Notes: generated by a model from the letters alone, not told the origin. Positions 1 to 9,656 are shown, numbered from the stretch's first letter. The stretch is DNA of 46,583 nucleotides from Pseudomonadota bacterium (GCA_018821785.1 JAHJLI010000006.1:1-46583), one strand, 5' to 3'. Program-made: numbers and translations.

Positions 1-27
1 ACGTATAAACTTAATACGTACACGCGA

Positions 28-68
28 AAAAAGCAAGAAAAAAGCACGGTTTTTCAAATAAACCGTGC
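28..68 (-). terminator. Rho-independent terminator of the minus-strand DUF748 unit
   Basis: A perfect 9-bp stem (44-52 with 60-68, GCACGGTTT/AAACCGTGC, 7-nt loop) is followed on the minus strand by a run of six T and further T-rich sequence. It lies about 115 bp past the stop of the minus-strand gene at 183-605 and is oriented to end that transcript. Confidence 0.8.
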
Positions 69-182
69 TCATGGGGTTGTTTTTTTGGCTTAAAGTGTGC
101 GCTTTACCCGACTTTCAGGGTTGTATCAGCCATTTAGACCAAAAAATTAGAATTATTTGGAAAAACCAATAGTTGCATTTTT

Positions 183-605
183 TTACGCTTCAGGCCATAT
201 AAAAGGATGTTTGCCACTTTTTTTCTTTAACCAGTTCAGGCTTTGGCGAACCCTGGGAAAACTGATCAGATGGGCGATGAGGCGTTGTTTACCGGGAAAT
301 GAAAGAAGAAGAATGCCGAGTAGTATTGTGAGGATTCCCTGACCTGGAAGAAAGAGCATAGCAACGCCGGCAACAAGCAGGAAAAAGCCGAGGAGATTGC
401 GTAAAACCAAGAAGCAGACGATGGCAGCAGTAAGGGTCGGCTTCTTGGTATTTGGTTTGCAAAGCCTTTTAAAACAATCTGGAGCGAGTCTGCTGACGAT
501 AAAGGGGATCAGAAGGAGGCTAAGGAAAAAAGTCGTGAGCGATAGCCCTGCAAGCCAGGTAAACAGGCTTTGTAAGGTTTGATCAGAGAAAATCGTCTCC
601 AACAT
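183..605 (-). CDS. Small membrane protein, PGPGW-type
   Basis: A 140-residue protein with several hydrophobic segments. Near residues 80-105 it has the glycine-rich stretch FLPGQGILTILLGILLL, which resembles the PGPGW family of putative transmembrane proteins (family function unknown); the tail is basic. I chose the ATG at 605 because a TTG six codons upstream has no ribosome site while GGAG lies just ahead of this ATG. It sits 77 bp downstream of the DUF748 gene on the same strand, so the two probably share a transcript that ends at the hairpin at 28-68. The family call rests on the glycine motif and size only. Confidence 0.6.
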   Translation of the reverse strand: MLETIFSDQTLQSLFTWLAGLSLTTFFLSLLLIPFIVSRLAPDCFKRLCKPNTKKPTLTAAIVCFLVLRNLLGFFLLVAGVAMLFLPGQGILTILLGILLLSFPGKQRLIAHLISFPRVRQSLNWLKKKSGKHPFIWPEA

Positions 606-682
606 GTCTCCGGATAGGAACAACTGACAGTATCACAATCGTTTCCTTTGAGATAGGGAAAAGGGGTAGATCCGTCAGCTAG

Positions 683-3600
683 TCATTTGATCGCTATAAG
701 CGTAATCTTCATTACGCTTGCCGGCAGCCCTGATTGATCGCTGGTTATCCGCTTTAATGGAACGATGACTAGGCGTCCGGGTTCAACTACCTGTTGTTCT
801 GCAAGATACTGAGAGAGCACTTGACCCCGTTTTTTAGCAAGCTCAAGAAGCATGACATCATCGACAATTAACTGCTTTGGCTGCACGGGGATATAATCCT
901 TCAAAACAGCTGGTGGTAGAGTGTTTTCGACATTTTTTCTTTGTGCCGCTAGTTTTGTCTGTCGTTCAATAACTTTTTGGTCGAAAAGGGCCTTCTCCTT
1001 TTGCCAGGCTTCAAAGCGTTTTTTGTTTTCATCTTCAACTCGTTGAATTTCCGCCGCTTCGAGCAGTTTTACCATGGCTGGAGTATCAATATTCCGATCA
1101 ATACCACCGGATAGTTCCATTCCAAGCTGGGGATGGGACGTAAGCAATGAGGCGTATCGTGAAAGCACCTCTTTGCCTCTTTCCGAAAGGGTGTACTTTC
1201 CCGGCTCGAATTCGGCAAATTCATTGCCGATGAGATCGGTAAAATCTCCAGATGCAAGAAGCAGGGGGGAAACGGAGGCCTTTACTACCTTGGTCTGGAA
1301 AAATGAAAGGATTTCCTTGAGAAAAATAGTTTTTCCGAGAGGAGCCGTTCGGGCAAAATCGAAATCAAGCCGGAATGTATCATCAGGGCCGGTGAGAAGT
1401 GCCAGAGTCAGAGCCGACTCGGATTTCTCGGAAATTGGCTTGACATTTGAGAACAGCAGGGAACCGGTGTTCTGGAATTGACCGTCTTTTGAGGTGAAGT
1501 CAAGTTGTAGATCGAAAAAACCGTTTTTCGTGTTGATATCGGTCAATGGGGCAAGCTGTTCATGAAAAGATGCCAGGGGGTAGCTGTCGAGAGTATAACG
1601 GAATTTACCATTATGTTCCTTGGCAAAAACATCCATCGCGCCGACAATGGTAAAAGGGGCATCTTGAAGCTTGCCGGTAAATGAGAATACACTGTTAGAG
1701 GCTGAGGCTGTGAGGTGGATATCTTTTATGGTTCCTGATAAATCGGTGACATCGCCCTTCCATTTCGGTTTCAACCTGTTGTCCTGAATGAGGATGTTCC
1801 CCTGATTAAATTGAATTTCTTGAATATTAACTGGAGAAATGGCGACCTTTGTTTTATCCGCAGACTGTATTTCATTTTCACTGGTCGGCAGATGTCGTTG
1901 AAAAAAGGAGGCTAGTTGTGGCATCAGACCAGGATCGTTTTTACTGATCTTCCACGAAAACTGTGGTTGATTGATTGTTGTCGATGTGATTCCCAAATGA
2001 AACGGCTCGGCGGTAAAGTTGACGCCCTGCAAAAGCATGTCGTCCCAGGAAAAACTTGAGCCCGGCCCGTTGCGGATGACGGCCTTGGTCAGCTGAAGTT
2101 CTCCTGCAAATCTTCTTTTCGGTAAACTGAGAGAACCTTTACCCGCAAGAACCCCGGTAAGGCTGTTTAACAGTGAAGAGTGGGTCATCATAGGAAAAAT
2201 ATCCGCAGCACCAAGTCCTTTGAATTCAGTGTTTATGGTAAGGGAAAAGGGTGCTATTCGCACATCGCCATTGCCCTGAATCACACCTCCTGAAGAACTT
2301 TGGGCTGATATGGAAAAATTATCTTTGGTTTTTTCAGGGGTATCCAGGTCATTGGCTTTTAACAATACGCCGGAATATAAGGTTTTTTGGTTACTCTTCT
2401 TTCCTGAGAGGAGGCTGATCTGGCCGGAAAAATCAATATTTTTGAGGAGATATTTGCCGACCGTGAATTGTTTGAAAATATCCGGAATACGGTTTACAGG
2501 CAGAAATAGAGATGCATTTTGCAGGGAAACGCTGCCAAAATGAATAGTTTTATAAGCCGTTCCGAGAGAAGTGATTCTCACGGAGGGGGCGGAGAGAACA
2601 GTTAACTTGTCATCCAACAGCTGGAAGTCCTGCACAATAAGTTCGGCATCGGCCAGCTTATAGCCAACGGATGCATTTGAATCCTGGGGAAAGGTTACTG
2701 ACAGTTGTCCTTTGAGTTCGGCTAATCCCTTGACTGCAAGTTCCTGATCAGCGCCAATGGATAGTAAAAGTTCTTTGAAATCTGTCTTTTCAATGGTCAC
2801 AATGCCACTGAGGTTTTCGATCGATGGCAAAGGTCCCTGCCATGTAAAAGAAGACGAGTCACCCTCTTTTTTGCCATTTAAAATAAACGACCCAGAACCT
2901 TTTTTACTCTCAGCAGGTGGAATTGAAGAATAGTTTTTTACGTTCACCTGGAGTGAATTCCAGGAAGATTCCGGATGCTTGGCTTGTTTTTCTTTCCAGA
3001 GGTGAAAGGTACCATCTTTTACAAGTAAGTCGTCAATCGCAAGAGAAAATGGTGCACTTGAAGCTTTGTCGGTTGGAGAAACTTTTTTTTCTTTTTTAAA
3101 CAAGGTGTTGACACTTGAAAGAAACGAGTTGCCAATGGATTGGAAGATAGGCTCAGTTGTAGAGATACTTGAAAAAACGACAGATTTGGCCATGGGTTTC
3201 AGCTTGCCTTTGACCTGTGTTTCAGGAGCGGTAACAAAAACTGTTTCGTCGACGGTTTGCAGTTCAGTGTCGGTGAGCTGCAGGTCAAAATCTATGGCGA
3301 TTTTGTCATCTTCCTGAGATGCGGGATCGAATAACAGGTTGATTGTTCCATCTGCTTTGCCGCTGGTTACAAGAAGAGGAAGAAACAAAGGCAGGTACTC
3401 GGCATAGACGGGAAGATCAAGAGAGTGGAGGTTACAGGTAAGAGTGGTTGCCGCATCGGCAGCACCACCCATATTTGCCTGTCCGGTGAGTTCAACTGGA
3501 CTGCCATTGATCACCGCAGAAAAGCTGGGGCGCAGATACTGGGTGGTCTGGAAGGGAATGTTGGAAAAGGTCGGCAGATCCAGATGAATTTTCTCTATGG

Positions 3601-4237
3601 TATGAGTCTTGCCGGTAGGGGAATCAAGAAAAACAACATTGCCATTTTTTATGGCAATGTTGTTGAGAGAAAACAAGAAAGGGAGATCAGAAAAATTCAA
3701 TATTTCTGACGGCCCGCCAGCTTGTTGTTGGCCGAGCAGTTTGGAAAAATTATAGGATCCATCCTCTTCCCTGGTAATGTTCAGGGTAAGGTCGGAGAGA
3801 GTTACTGTGTTACACACCAAATCAAGGCGCAGTAAAGAAAATGGGGCAAGATCAGCAGACAGGAAACGGAGGGTCGCAAGCGTTGTGCCGGTTTCCGTCA
3901 AGATCTTCGCTTGTTCAGTTGCTAAATGAAAGGTGAATGGATTGAAGGAAATGTGCCCAGGATCAAAGACCATTCCAGTACTTTTGTTGAAATTATCAGA
4001 CAAGGTGCTGGTCAGATAATAGGGTACACCAAGAAATCCAATGACATTGTACAATCCGAAGATTACAAGAACAGTGCCAAGCCAGATGAGAGAACTGCTC
4101 TTCCTGCGAGGAGATGGGCGTTTTTTCCCTTTTGGTACTTTAGAAGGCGGTGACGGTATGGTCTTTTTCACCTCTTTGCCGGCAGGAGTGGCAGGAACGG
4201 TGGGATAGATGGTGATTTTTCCAAAACGATCAGGCAT
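683..4237 (-). CDS. AsmA-like DUF748 domain envelope protein
   Basis: A 1184-residue protein. A proline/lysine-rich cytoplasmic N-terminus precedes one transmembrane segment (about residues 50-75), followed by a very long periplasmic region rich in beta-strand repeats of the AsmA/DUF748 type. The C-terminal part has a stretch like the OmpA-type fold (LSERGKEVLSRYASLL, then HPQLGMELSGGID) and then a charged, probably helical segment, as is usual for DUF748 proteins. AsmA-like proteins are thought to bridge inner and outer membranes and to move phospholipids or affect outer-membrane assembly; the exact role here is unknown. The ATG at 4237 is preferred over a TTG five codons upstream; neither has a clear ribosome site. 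Divergent from cdaA. Confidence 0.75.
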   Translation of the reverse strand: MPDRFGKITIYPTVPATPAGKEVKKTIPSPPSKVPKGKKRPSPRRKSSSLIWLGTVLVIFGLYNVIGFLGVPYYLTSTLSDNFNKSTGMVFDPGHISFNPFTFHLATEQAKILTETGTTLATLRFLSADLAPFSLLRLDLVCNTVTLSDLTLNITREEDGSYNFSKLLGQQQAGGPSEILNFSDLPFLFSLNNIAIKNGNVVFLDSPTGKTHTIEKIHLDLPTFSNIPFQTTQYLRPSFSAVINGSPVELTGQANMGGAADAATTLTCNLHSLDLPVYAEYLPLFLPLLVTSGKADGTINLLFDPASQEDDKIAIDFDLQLTDTELQTVDETVFVTAPETQVKGKLKPMAKSVVFSSISTTEPIFQSIGNSFLSSVNTLFKKEKKVSPTDKASSAPFSLAIDDLLVKDGTFHLWKEKQAKHPESSWNSLQVNVKNYSSIPPAESKKGSGSFILNGKKEGDSSSFTWQGPLPSIENLSGIVTIEKTDFKELLLSIGADQELAVKGLAELKGQLSVTFPQDSNASVGYKLADAELIVQDFQLLDDKLTVLSAPSVRITSLGTAYKTIHFGSVSLQNASLFLPVNRIPDIFKQFTVGKYLLKNIDFSGQISLLSGKKSNQKTLYSGVLLKANDLDTPEKTKDNFSISAQSSSGGVIQGNGDVRIAPFSLTINTEFKGLGAADIFPMMTHSSLLNSLTGVLAGKGSLSLPKRRFAGELQLTKAVIRNGPGSSFSWDDMLLQGVNFTAEPFHLGITSTTINQPQFSWKISKNDPGLMPQLASFFQRHLPTSENEIQSADKTKVAISPVNIQEIQFNQGNILIQDNRLKPKWKGDVTDLSGTIKDIHLTASASNSVFSFTGKLQDAPFTIVGAMDVFAKEHNGKFRYTLDSYPLASFHEQLAPLTDINTKNGFFDLQLDFTSKDGQFQNTGSLLFSNVKPISEKSESALTLALLTGPDDTFRLDFDFARTAPLGKTIFLKEILSFFQTKVVKASVSPLLLASGDFTDLIGNEFAEFEPGKYTLSERGKEVLSRYASLLTSHPQLGMELSGGIDRNIDTPAMVKLLEAAEIQRVEDENKKRFEAWQKEKALFDQKVIERQTKLAAQRKNVENTLPPAVLKDYIPVQPKQLIVDDVMLLELAKKRGQVLSQYLAEQQVVEPGRLVIVPLKRITSDQSGLPASVMKITLIAIK

Positions 4238-4501
4238 ATCAGTTGAAACCAAAAGAGCGGAAGATGTTTGTTATTCCCAGCAGAACAATACAATTCTTGG
4301 ATTGGACCTCAGGAAAATTCGGGCTACTATATTTATCGCATTGCTAAGATTCTGTAAATTGAAGATATGCCCTGACCGCTTATATTTTTCAAGAGTCAAA
4401 GCTCCTAGGATAAAAATAATATTCATCGTGACACTACTAATAACACTATTCCTTATGGAAATAGCTGTGCTATAGTTTCTTGGTCAGTGCAACTTGTGAT
4501 C

Positions 4502-4530
4502 TTGCATTACGTGAAAAAATCTTTTAATAT
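4502..4530 (+). promoter_or_regulatory. Sigma-70 type promoter for cdaA
   Basis: TTGCAT at 4502-4507, a 17-bp spacer and TAATAT at 4525-4530. Predicted start of transcription is near 4537, giving a leader of about 119 nt before cdaA. This lies in the 418-bp divergent gap between the DUF748 gene (minus) and cdaA (plus); in the remaining part (4238-4500) I see only AT-rich sequence without clear elements. Confidence 0.5.
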
Positions 4531-4536
4531 CTTATC

Positions 4537-4655
4537 ATTAATCGTACCATTTGATTGGCACTTTGTCGATCGGACGTGGCAGGGCGCAAAACCCTAAAGA
4601 CCTGCGAGCATGGGGTCAAAGCAAGTCAGCAACCGCAAGAAACAACTGAAACCCG
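4537..4655 (+). ncRNA. Candidate structured 5' leader of cdaA
   Basis: Between the predicted transcription start and the cdaA ATG there are several possible stems: GTC/GAC around a GATCG loop near 4568-4578, AGGG/CCCT closing CGCAAAA near 4580-4594, GACC/GGTC near 4600-4618, and a possible enclosing CTTTG/CAAAG pair (about 4562-4566 with 4618-4622). The order AGGGC-GCAAAACC ... GGGGTC-AAAGC vaguely recalls the first half of GEMM-I (cyclic dinucleotide) riboswitches, but the second half does not align, so I do not assign a class. No good Shine-Dalgarno precedes the ATG at 4656. Confidence 0.3.
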
Positions 4656-5447
4656 ATGGTAGATTTTCTCAGCTATCTGCGCTGGCAGGATTTTGTCGAT
4701 ATCCTGATTGTGGCTTTCGTCATTAACCAGCTCATCTCCATTATCAGAGGTACACGCTCCGTCCAAATGGTTGTAGGCCTTGGGATTCTTACCATTGTCT
4801 ACTTTCTTGCCAGCGTCCTTGATCTGGCTGCTTTGAAATGGGTTATGCAGACGTTTCTGAGTTCTATCCTGCTGATTGTCATCATCGTCTTTCAACAGGA
4901 TATTCGGAGGGCTCTTACCCGAGTGGGTAAATCACCTTTTCTTAAAAATACTGATGTCGCCGAAAAAGAACTCGAAGAAATTATTCGCACTCTGTTTTAT
5001 CTGGCCAAAAGGCGTATTGGTGCTCTTATCGTTATAGAACGGGAAACAAACCTCGGGGATTATATCGAATCAGGGTTTAAGCTCGACGCTCGCCTCTCCA
5101 AAGAGTTACTTATATCAATCTTCATGCCGGTTTCACCTTTACACGACGGGGCGGTCATTGTCAGCAAAGGTCGAATTCAACATGCCGGTTGTATCCTCCC
5201 GCTGACCCAAAATCCTTACATCAATAAACGATATGGAACAAGACACAGGGCGGGTATCGGGTTGACGGAGGAAACCGATGCGGTTGTCATGGTCGTCTCC
5301 GAGGAGACCCAGGAGATATCATTAGTACGGCACGGAGCATTAACGACTATTGAGGATGAGATGAGTCTCACCAATAGCCTCAGGGCTATATTTATTGTCA
5401 ACACCGGACAAACCCCTTCCTGGAAAAATTTATTGAGCAAACGATGA
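4656..5447 (+). CDS. cdaA: Diadenylate cyclase CdaA
   Basis: Makes cyclic di-AMP from two ATP at the inner membrane. The 263-residue protein has three N-terminal membrane segments (about residues 10-90, with the typical IRGTRSVQ linker) followed by a DAC (DisA_N) domain. The two signature motifs of active diadenylate cyclases are present: DGA at residues 164-166 within PLHDGAVIV, and RHR at 196-198 within GTRHRAGI. Length is normal for CdaA. It is the first gene of a cdaA-cdaR-glmM operon, and its stop overlaps the cdaR start by 4 bp (ATGA). In Firmicutes CdaR and GlmM bind CdaA and modulate its activity; the same physical link is inferred here. Confidence 0.95.
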   Translation: MVDFLSYLRWQDFVDILIVAFVINQLISIIRGTRSVQMVVGLGILTIVYFLASVLDLAALKWVMQTFLSSILLIVIIVFQQDIRRALTRVGKSPFLKNTDVAEKELEEIIRTLFYLAKRRIGALIVIERETNLGDYIESGFKLDARLSKELLISIFMPVSPLHDGAVIVSKGRIQHAGCILPLTQNPYINKRYGTRHRAGIGLTEETDAVVMVVSEETQEISLVRHGALTTIEDEMSLTNSLRAIFIVNTGQTPSWKNLLSKR

Positions 5448-6583
5448 AAGAGTTTCTTGCCACGCTCATCGAGAAGAAAAACCTGACCCGACTTTTGTCG
5501 AAAGACTGGCTGTTGAAGTTCGTCTCGCTGTTTTTGGCAGTTGTTCTCTGGTACTTCGTCGGCGGTGAGGACCGGATAGATAAAAATGTCATGGTGCCGA
5601 TTGAAATTATCAACCTTCCACGAGACTTGGTTATTTCCAATCAATTTAAAAAAGAGATAGAGGTGACCGTCAGCGGCCCGCGGTCCTTGATTCTGGAAAT
5701 GGCGACTCGTGCGGTGACCCGTCAGGTAGATTTGTCGACGGCCACTCCAGGAACAATGGTAATAGAAAACGACAATAAACACATTCCGGTTCCGCGCGGG
5801 ATCACCGTCCAGCGAGTGCAGCCTTCTTCAATAATTTTGTCGCTTGACAAGCTCATTCAGAAACAGTTTCCGGTAGAGGCGAGGACCATTGGCCGGGTGG
5901 CCCAGGGCTATACTGTTAAGTCTTTGAAGATCGATCCCGAAGTTATTACCATTACCGGACCGTATACATCCCTTTCGCAGGTCGATCATCTCTTCACCAA
6001 GGTAATTAGCCTGGATGGCGTCAAACAATCTATGCAACTGCAGGTTCCACTGCAATTAGAAACAGCGATTGTCGAATTGATTGGTGAGACTTCGGTGACA
6101 GCAGATATTATGGTTGGTCTCGAGACGGAGACCATAAATTTCGATGCTCTTAAGGTAAGTGCAGAGATCGCAGGACAAAAGAGGGAGGTTCAACCTGACA
6201 ATGTAAAAGTGGTCGCTAATGTCCCTAAATTGCTGCTTGATAAAAAAATTGATCTCAAAACGCTTCTTTCGGCTGTTGCACAGAAAAATGCAGGTGAAGT
6301 GAGTCTGAAGGTAAAGATAATTCCAAAAGCTGACCTGGGTATGCCGATAGAGATTGTTTCGGTGGTACCCGATACGGTGCGGTTGGCGGGAGAGGGGAAT
6401 AGTGCAAAGACGGAAAATATTCTTGAGCCGGTAACCATGCAGCTTGATACTAAAAAAGTTACCCTCGAAGCTCTTCCCGAACAGCCAAAGATGATTGAGC
6501 AGACGAGTGAAGAAGCGGTTGATGTAAACAAGACACCGCAAGTTAAAGTTATCAAAAAAAGCAAAGTGAAGGTTAAACATTAA
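5444..6583 (+). CDS. cdaR: YbbR-domain protein CdaR
   Basis: A 379-residue protein with one N-terminal membrane helix (about residues 24-42, [18 protein letters not shown]) and an extracytoplasmic part built of repeated YbbR-type beta domains, ending in a lysine-rich tail. YbbR/CdaR proteins regulate the diadenylate cyclase CdaA in bacteria where this has been tested. The gene overlaps cdaA by 4 bp and is 4 bp from glmM, so the three are almost certainly co-translated. No enzymatic motif is expected or seen. Confidence 0.9.
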   Translation: MKEFLATLIEKKNLTRLLSKDWLLKFVSLFLAVVLWYFVGGEDRIDKNVMVPIEIINLPRDLVISNQFKKEIEVTVSGPRSLILEMATRAVTRQVDLSTATPGTMVIENDNKHIPVPRGITVQRVQPSSIILSLDKLIQKQFPVEARTIGRVAQGYTVKSLKIDPEVITITGPYTSLSQVDHLFTKVISLDGVKQSMQLQVPLQLETAIVELIGETSVTADIMVGLETETINFDALKVSAEIAGQKREVQPDNVKVVANVPKLLLDKKIDLKTLLSAVAQKNAGEVSLKVKIIPKADLGMPIEIVSVVPDTVRLAGEGNSAKTENILEPVTMQLDTKKVTLEALPEQPKMIEQTSEEAVDVNKTPQVKVIKKSKVKVKH

Positions 6584-6587
6584 TTCA

Positions 6588-7940
6588 ATGAGAAAACTCT
6601 TTGGAACCGACGGAATACGTGGCGTAGCCAATATATACCCAATGACCATAGAAATCGCTATGCAGGTCGGACGGGCAATTGCCTTTGTCGTTAAGGATAA
6701 GGTCAAAGGACACAGGATTGTTATCGGCAAGGATACGCGACAATCCTGTTACATGCTGGAAAACGCTCTAGCTGCAGGTATTTGCTCTATGGGAGTCGAT
6801 GTTCTTTTGGTAGGTCCTTTGCCGACGCCTGGCATCGCGTTTATTACCACTTCGATGAGGGCTGATGCCGGCGTGGTCATATCTGCCTCCCATAACCCCT
6901 TCCAGGATAACGGCATCAAAATATTTTCGAGTAATGGTTTTAAATTACCTGATGATGTGGAACTGGATATTGAAGATCTGATTTTTTCCCAGAAAATGGC
7001 GGCCCTCAGGCCGGTAGCTGACGAAGTTGGGAAGGCGACGAGGATCGAAGATGCTAAGGGGCGATATATTGTCTTCCTGAAAAACACCTTCCCGAAACAA
7101 TACACCTTGGATGGCTTCCATGTCGTGCTTGATTGCGCCCATGGTGCAACGTATGGAGTGGCGCCCTACGTTTTTCAAGAACTGGGTGCCAAAGTTACCA
7201 AACTCGGCATCGAACCGGACGGGAGAAATATTAATAAGGATTGCGGCGCATTGCATCCTGAGGTGATGGCCCAAAAAGTTAAGGATGTCGGGGCCGATAT
7301 AGGCCTTGCCCTGGACGGTGACGGTGACCGCCTGATCGTTTGCGATGAACATGGTAAAATAGTCGATGGCGATCATATTATGGCGATCTGCGCTGAGGAA
7401 TTGATGCGCCAGCGTCGATTAAAAAAGAAAACTCTGGTTGCCACGGTCATGTCCAATATCGGGCTGGGCCTGGCGATGGAGCGGATGGGCGGGACACTCG
7501 TCCGCACTGCTGTCGGCGACCGCTATGTGGTTGAATGTATGCGGCGCAAGGGGTATTCGTTCGGTGGCGAGCAGTCCGGTCATCTGGTATTTCTCGATCA
7601 TATCACTACCGGTGACGGCATACTCGCCGGACTGCAACTGCTGGCCATCATGAAAAAAAGGAAAAAGCCGCTGTCGGAACTTGCTACAATTATGGAGAGT
7701 TTTCCGCAGGTATTAAAAAATGTTCGGATGTCAAGCAAGATCCCGGTCGATACCATTCCTGATTTTCCCGAGACGGTCAAAAAACTGGAACAAAAACTTG
7801 GCAAAGGCGGACGTATCCTCGTCCGCCCCTCAGGCACCGAACCGGTTATCCGGGTGATGGTTGAAGGCCAGGATCAGGAGGAAATCACCGCCATGGCCGA
7901 TGAACTTTGTGATGTGATTCGCAAGGCGGATCGGGGATAA
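6588..7940 (+). CDS. glmM: Phosphoglucosamine mutase GlmM
   Basis: Interconverts glucosamine-6-phosphate and glucosamine-1-phosphate, the step before UDP-GlcNAc synthesis for peptidoglycan and LPS. The 450-residue protein starts [12 protein letters not shown], carries the phosphoserine loop [12 protein letters not shown] with Ser101, the metal-binding loop DGDGDR (about residues 242-247), the sugar-binding GGEQSGH motif (about 325-331) and the C-terminal phosphate-binding [11 protein letters not shown]. All are typical of the family and length is normal. Last gene of the cdaA-cdaR-glmM operon. Confidence 0.97.
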   Translation: MRKLFGTDGIRGVANIYPMTIEIAMQVGRAIAFVVKDKVKGHRIVIGKDTRQSCYMLENALAAGICSMGVDVLLVGPLPTPGIAFITTSMRADAGVVISASHNPFQDNGIKIFSSNGFKLPDDVELDIEDLIFSQKMAALRPVADEVGKATRIEDAKGRYIVFLKNTFPKQYTLDGFHVVLDCAHGATYGVAPYVFQELGAKVTKLGIEPDGRNINKDCGALHPEVMAQKVKDVGADIGLALDGDGDRLIVCDEHGKIVDGDHIMAICAEELMRQRRLKKKTLVATVMSNIGLGLAMERMGGTLVRTAVGDRYVVECMRRKGYSFGGEQSGHLVFLDHITTGDGILAGLQLLAIMKKRKKPLSELATIMESFPQVLKNVRMSSKIPVDTIPDFPETVKKLEQKLGKGGRILVRPSGTEPVIRVMVEGQDQEEITAMADELCDVIRKADRG

Positions 7941-8008
7941 TGGAATTACCCTGGCGTGATGCTGATTGACTGCAATTGAGGCAAATCGATTAAAATTAGG
8001 GTGTTCAC

Positions 8009-8470
8009 ATGGCAATCAATAAGAATATTTCTACTGGCAGGTATCTCGACTGGCATCGGCAGGCAGAAAACGATCTCTTGTGGGCCAGGCACTCTTTCTC
8101 AGGAGGATTCTTTTCGCAGGCTTGTTTTATTTCACAACAATCGGCCGAAAAGGCGCTTAAGTCATTTTGTTTTTTCAAGGGATTTGATATTGTTAAAACA
8201 CATTCACTCTTTCAAATCGTCAAGGCCCTCGGTGAAAATGGAGAATTGGAGAAACTGGCTAAGGAACTGGACTTGTATTATATCAGCGGTCGGTATCCCG
8301 ATGCATTTCCGGCTGGGGCTCCATTTGAGATGTTCACGTCTGAACAGGCGGAGCGAGCGCTAAACTCTGCAGAGTTCATCTATAATATCATTTCCAAGCG
8401 GATATCCAATGACGATCCTCAGCAGAGACGAGATACTCCTGAAAAGCCGTCCGAAGGTTTCAGTTCTTGA
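8009..8470 (+). CDS. HEPN-domain protein (HEPN/MNT pair 1)
   Basis: A 153-residue HEPN-domain protein of the PF05168-like class: ARHSFSGGFFSQACFISQQSAEK near residues 26-48, KTHSL near 73-77, and the RYPDA...GAPFEMFT motif near 95-112. It overlaps by 62 bp the nucleotidyltransferase gene that follows, the usual HEPN/MNT pairing. I do not see the RX4-6H motif that marks RNase-active HEPN toxins, so this may be a substrate-binding or inactive HEPN rather than a nuclease. The last 20 residues overlap the next gene and are poorly conserved in character. It follows glmM by 68 bp but is probably a separate accessory unit. Confidence 0.85.
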   Translation: MAINKNISTGRYLDWHRQAENDLLWARHSFSGGFFSQACFISQQSAEKALKSFCFFKGFDIVKTHSLFQIVKALGENGELEKLAKELDLYYISGRYPDAFPAGAPFEMFTSEQAERALNSAEFIYNIISKRISNDDPQQRRDTPEKPSEGFSS

Positions 8471-8780
8471 TTTTGACAGGAACACTCTCCTTGAAATGTT
8501 GCGCAAAAATCTCCGGGAAAAGAAAGTAGTTGCTGCCTATATCTTTGGCTCATTTGCCCAAAAAAAGGAACATCTCTGGTCTGATTTAGATCTCATCATA
8601 GTAATAAAAGACTCTTCGATGCCGTTTATAGAAAGACCGAGAGAATTTTTCGATCTTCTGGATATAGGAATCCCTATGGATATTTTGGTCTACACGCTGG
8701 TTGAATTTACTAAGATGAAAACAGAAGAGAATACGTTCTGGAAGGAAATACGATCTCATCTGACGCAGATTGTTTTGTGA
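8409..8780 (+). CDS. Minimal nucleotidyltransferase (HEPN/MNT pair 1)
   Basis: A 123-residue MNT-fold protein with the nucleotidyltransferase signature GSFAQKKEHLWSDLDL (Gly47-Ser48, then Asp59 and Asp61, i.e. GSx10DxD) and a third acidic strand PMDILVYT near residues 96-103. Partners of this type commonly act with HEPN proteins as antitoxins or as an AMP-transfer system. The start at 8409 overlaps the HEPN gene; a shorter product from the ATG at 8496 would still include the catalytic motif. Confidence 0.85.
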   Translation: MTILSRDEILLKSRPKVSVLDFDRNTLLEMLRKNLREKKVVAAYIFGSFAQKKEHLWSDLDLIIVIKDSSMPFIERPREFFDLLDIGIPMDILVYTLVEFTKMKTEENTFWKEIRSHLTQIVL

Positions 8781-8806
8781 TCTTTAGGTACATATTTTAA
8801 GCTCTT

Positions 8807-9229
8807 ATGGAAAGAAAACTCTATACAGTTGCTGCTGAACTGAAAGATACGATAAGGGTTACAATCTCTAATATCCTGCAAAAAGATAAAACTATTTGTT
8901 TCGCCTATATTCATGGCAGTTTTCTAGACAAGAGTCTTCCTTTTCATGATATAGACTTGGGTGTTTATTTTGCTGGTAACAATCACATCGAAATGGCCCA
9001 AACTGCCCTTACATTGGCCGTAGACCTGAGCAAAAAAACAACCTTCCCAGTAGATGTTCGGGTATTGAATAACGCCCCTCCCTCCTTTATCTATAATGCA
9101 ATGAAAGGTGAAATGATCTGTGAAAATAATCAGGAGATCAGGTGCAAGGTGATGGAAAATACTGTGAGATATTATCTTGATATACAGCCGATTCTCTATC
9201 GGGCAATGAAGGAGGCTTTTTCGTCATGA
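8807..9229 (+). CDS. mntA: MntA-type nucleotidyltransferase antitoxin
   Basis: A 140-residue MNT protein. The active-site motif is GSFLDKSLPFHDIDLG (Gly37-Ser38, Asp48, Asp50) and the third acidic residue is in PVDVRVLNN near residues 85-93. The family poly-AMPylates the HepT toxin on a tyrosine and so neutralises it. The stop overlaps the following hepT start by 4 bp, as in characterised mntA-hepT operons. It lies only 26 bp after the first HEPN/MNT pair, with the gene order reversed relative to that pair. Confidence 0.85.
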   Translation: MERKLYTVAAELKDTIRVTISNILQKDKTICFAYIHGSFLDKSLPFHDIDLGVYFAGNNHIEMAQTALTLAVDLSKKTTFPVDVRVLNNAPPSFIYNAMKGEMICENNQEIRCKVMENTVRYYLDIQPILYRAMKEAFSS

Positions 9230-9642
9230 ATCTCAATCATGACTTGGTGCGAAATCGCTGCAGAGAAATCACAGAATCGTTAACCCGTCTTGAAAGGATA
9301 GGTGCGATGTCAAAAGTAGCATTTCTTCAAGATCAGGATGCTAAAGACATTGCTTCCTACCGATTGCTCATTGCCATTGAGGCTGCTCTCAGTATTTGCT
9401 ACCATATTTCATCGAAACACTTAAAAAAAGTGCCTGAAAACTATGCCGATTGTTTTCAGCTTGTGGGAGATGCGGGGATTATCTCAGCCGAGCTCTCATT
9501 TAATCTGCAGAAAATGGCCCGTTTTCGCAATCTTCTTGTGCATGTATATTGGGAAATAGATGAAGAGGCTTTATACACTATCATAACCTCTCATTTGGAT
9601 GATCTGCGAAAGTATTGCCAAATCATTGTCGGTCTTCTTTGA
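9226..9642 (+). CDS. hepT: HepT-type HEPN ribonuclease toxin (DUF86)
   Basis: A 138-residue HEPN toxin of the DUF86/HepT family. The catalytic and modification motif RX4HXY is intact: Arg101, His106 and Tyr108 in RFRNLLVHVYW. In studied members this motif cleaves RNA, and the tyrosine is the residue AMPylated by MntA. It overlaps mntA by 4 bp. The intact motif suggests an active toxin. Confidence 0.88.
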   Translation: MNLNHDLVRNRCREITESLTRLERIGAMSKVAFLQDQDAKDIASYRLLIAIEAALSICYHISSKHLKKVPENYADCFQLVGDAGIISAELSFNLQKMARFRNLLVHVYWEIDEEALYTIITSHLDDLRKYCQIIVGLL

Positions 9643-9656
9643 TGGAGCCTTGAAAA

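Noticed and set aside
4580..4650. GEMM-I (cyclic di-GMP/cGAMP) riboswitch in front of cdaA
   Set aside because: Only short pieces (AGGGC-GCAAAACC, GGGGTC-AAAGC) match; the conserved second half of the aptamer is missing, so no class is assigned.
5216..5782. Long opposite-strand frames inside cdaA-cdaR, aroB, sat and purA
   Set aside because: These are mirror-frame shadows of well-identified genes; none has a ribosome site or recognisable domain.
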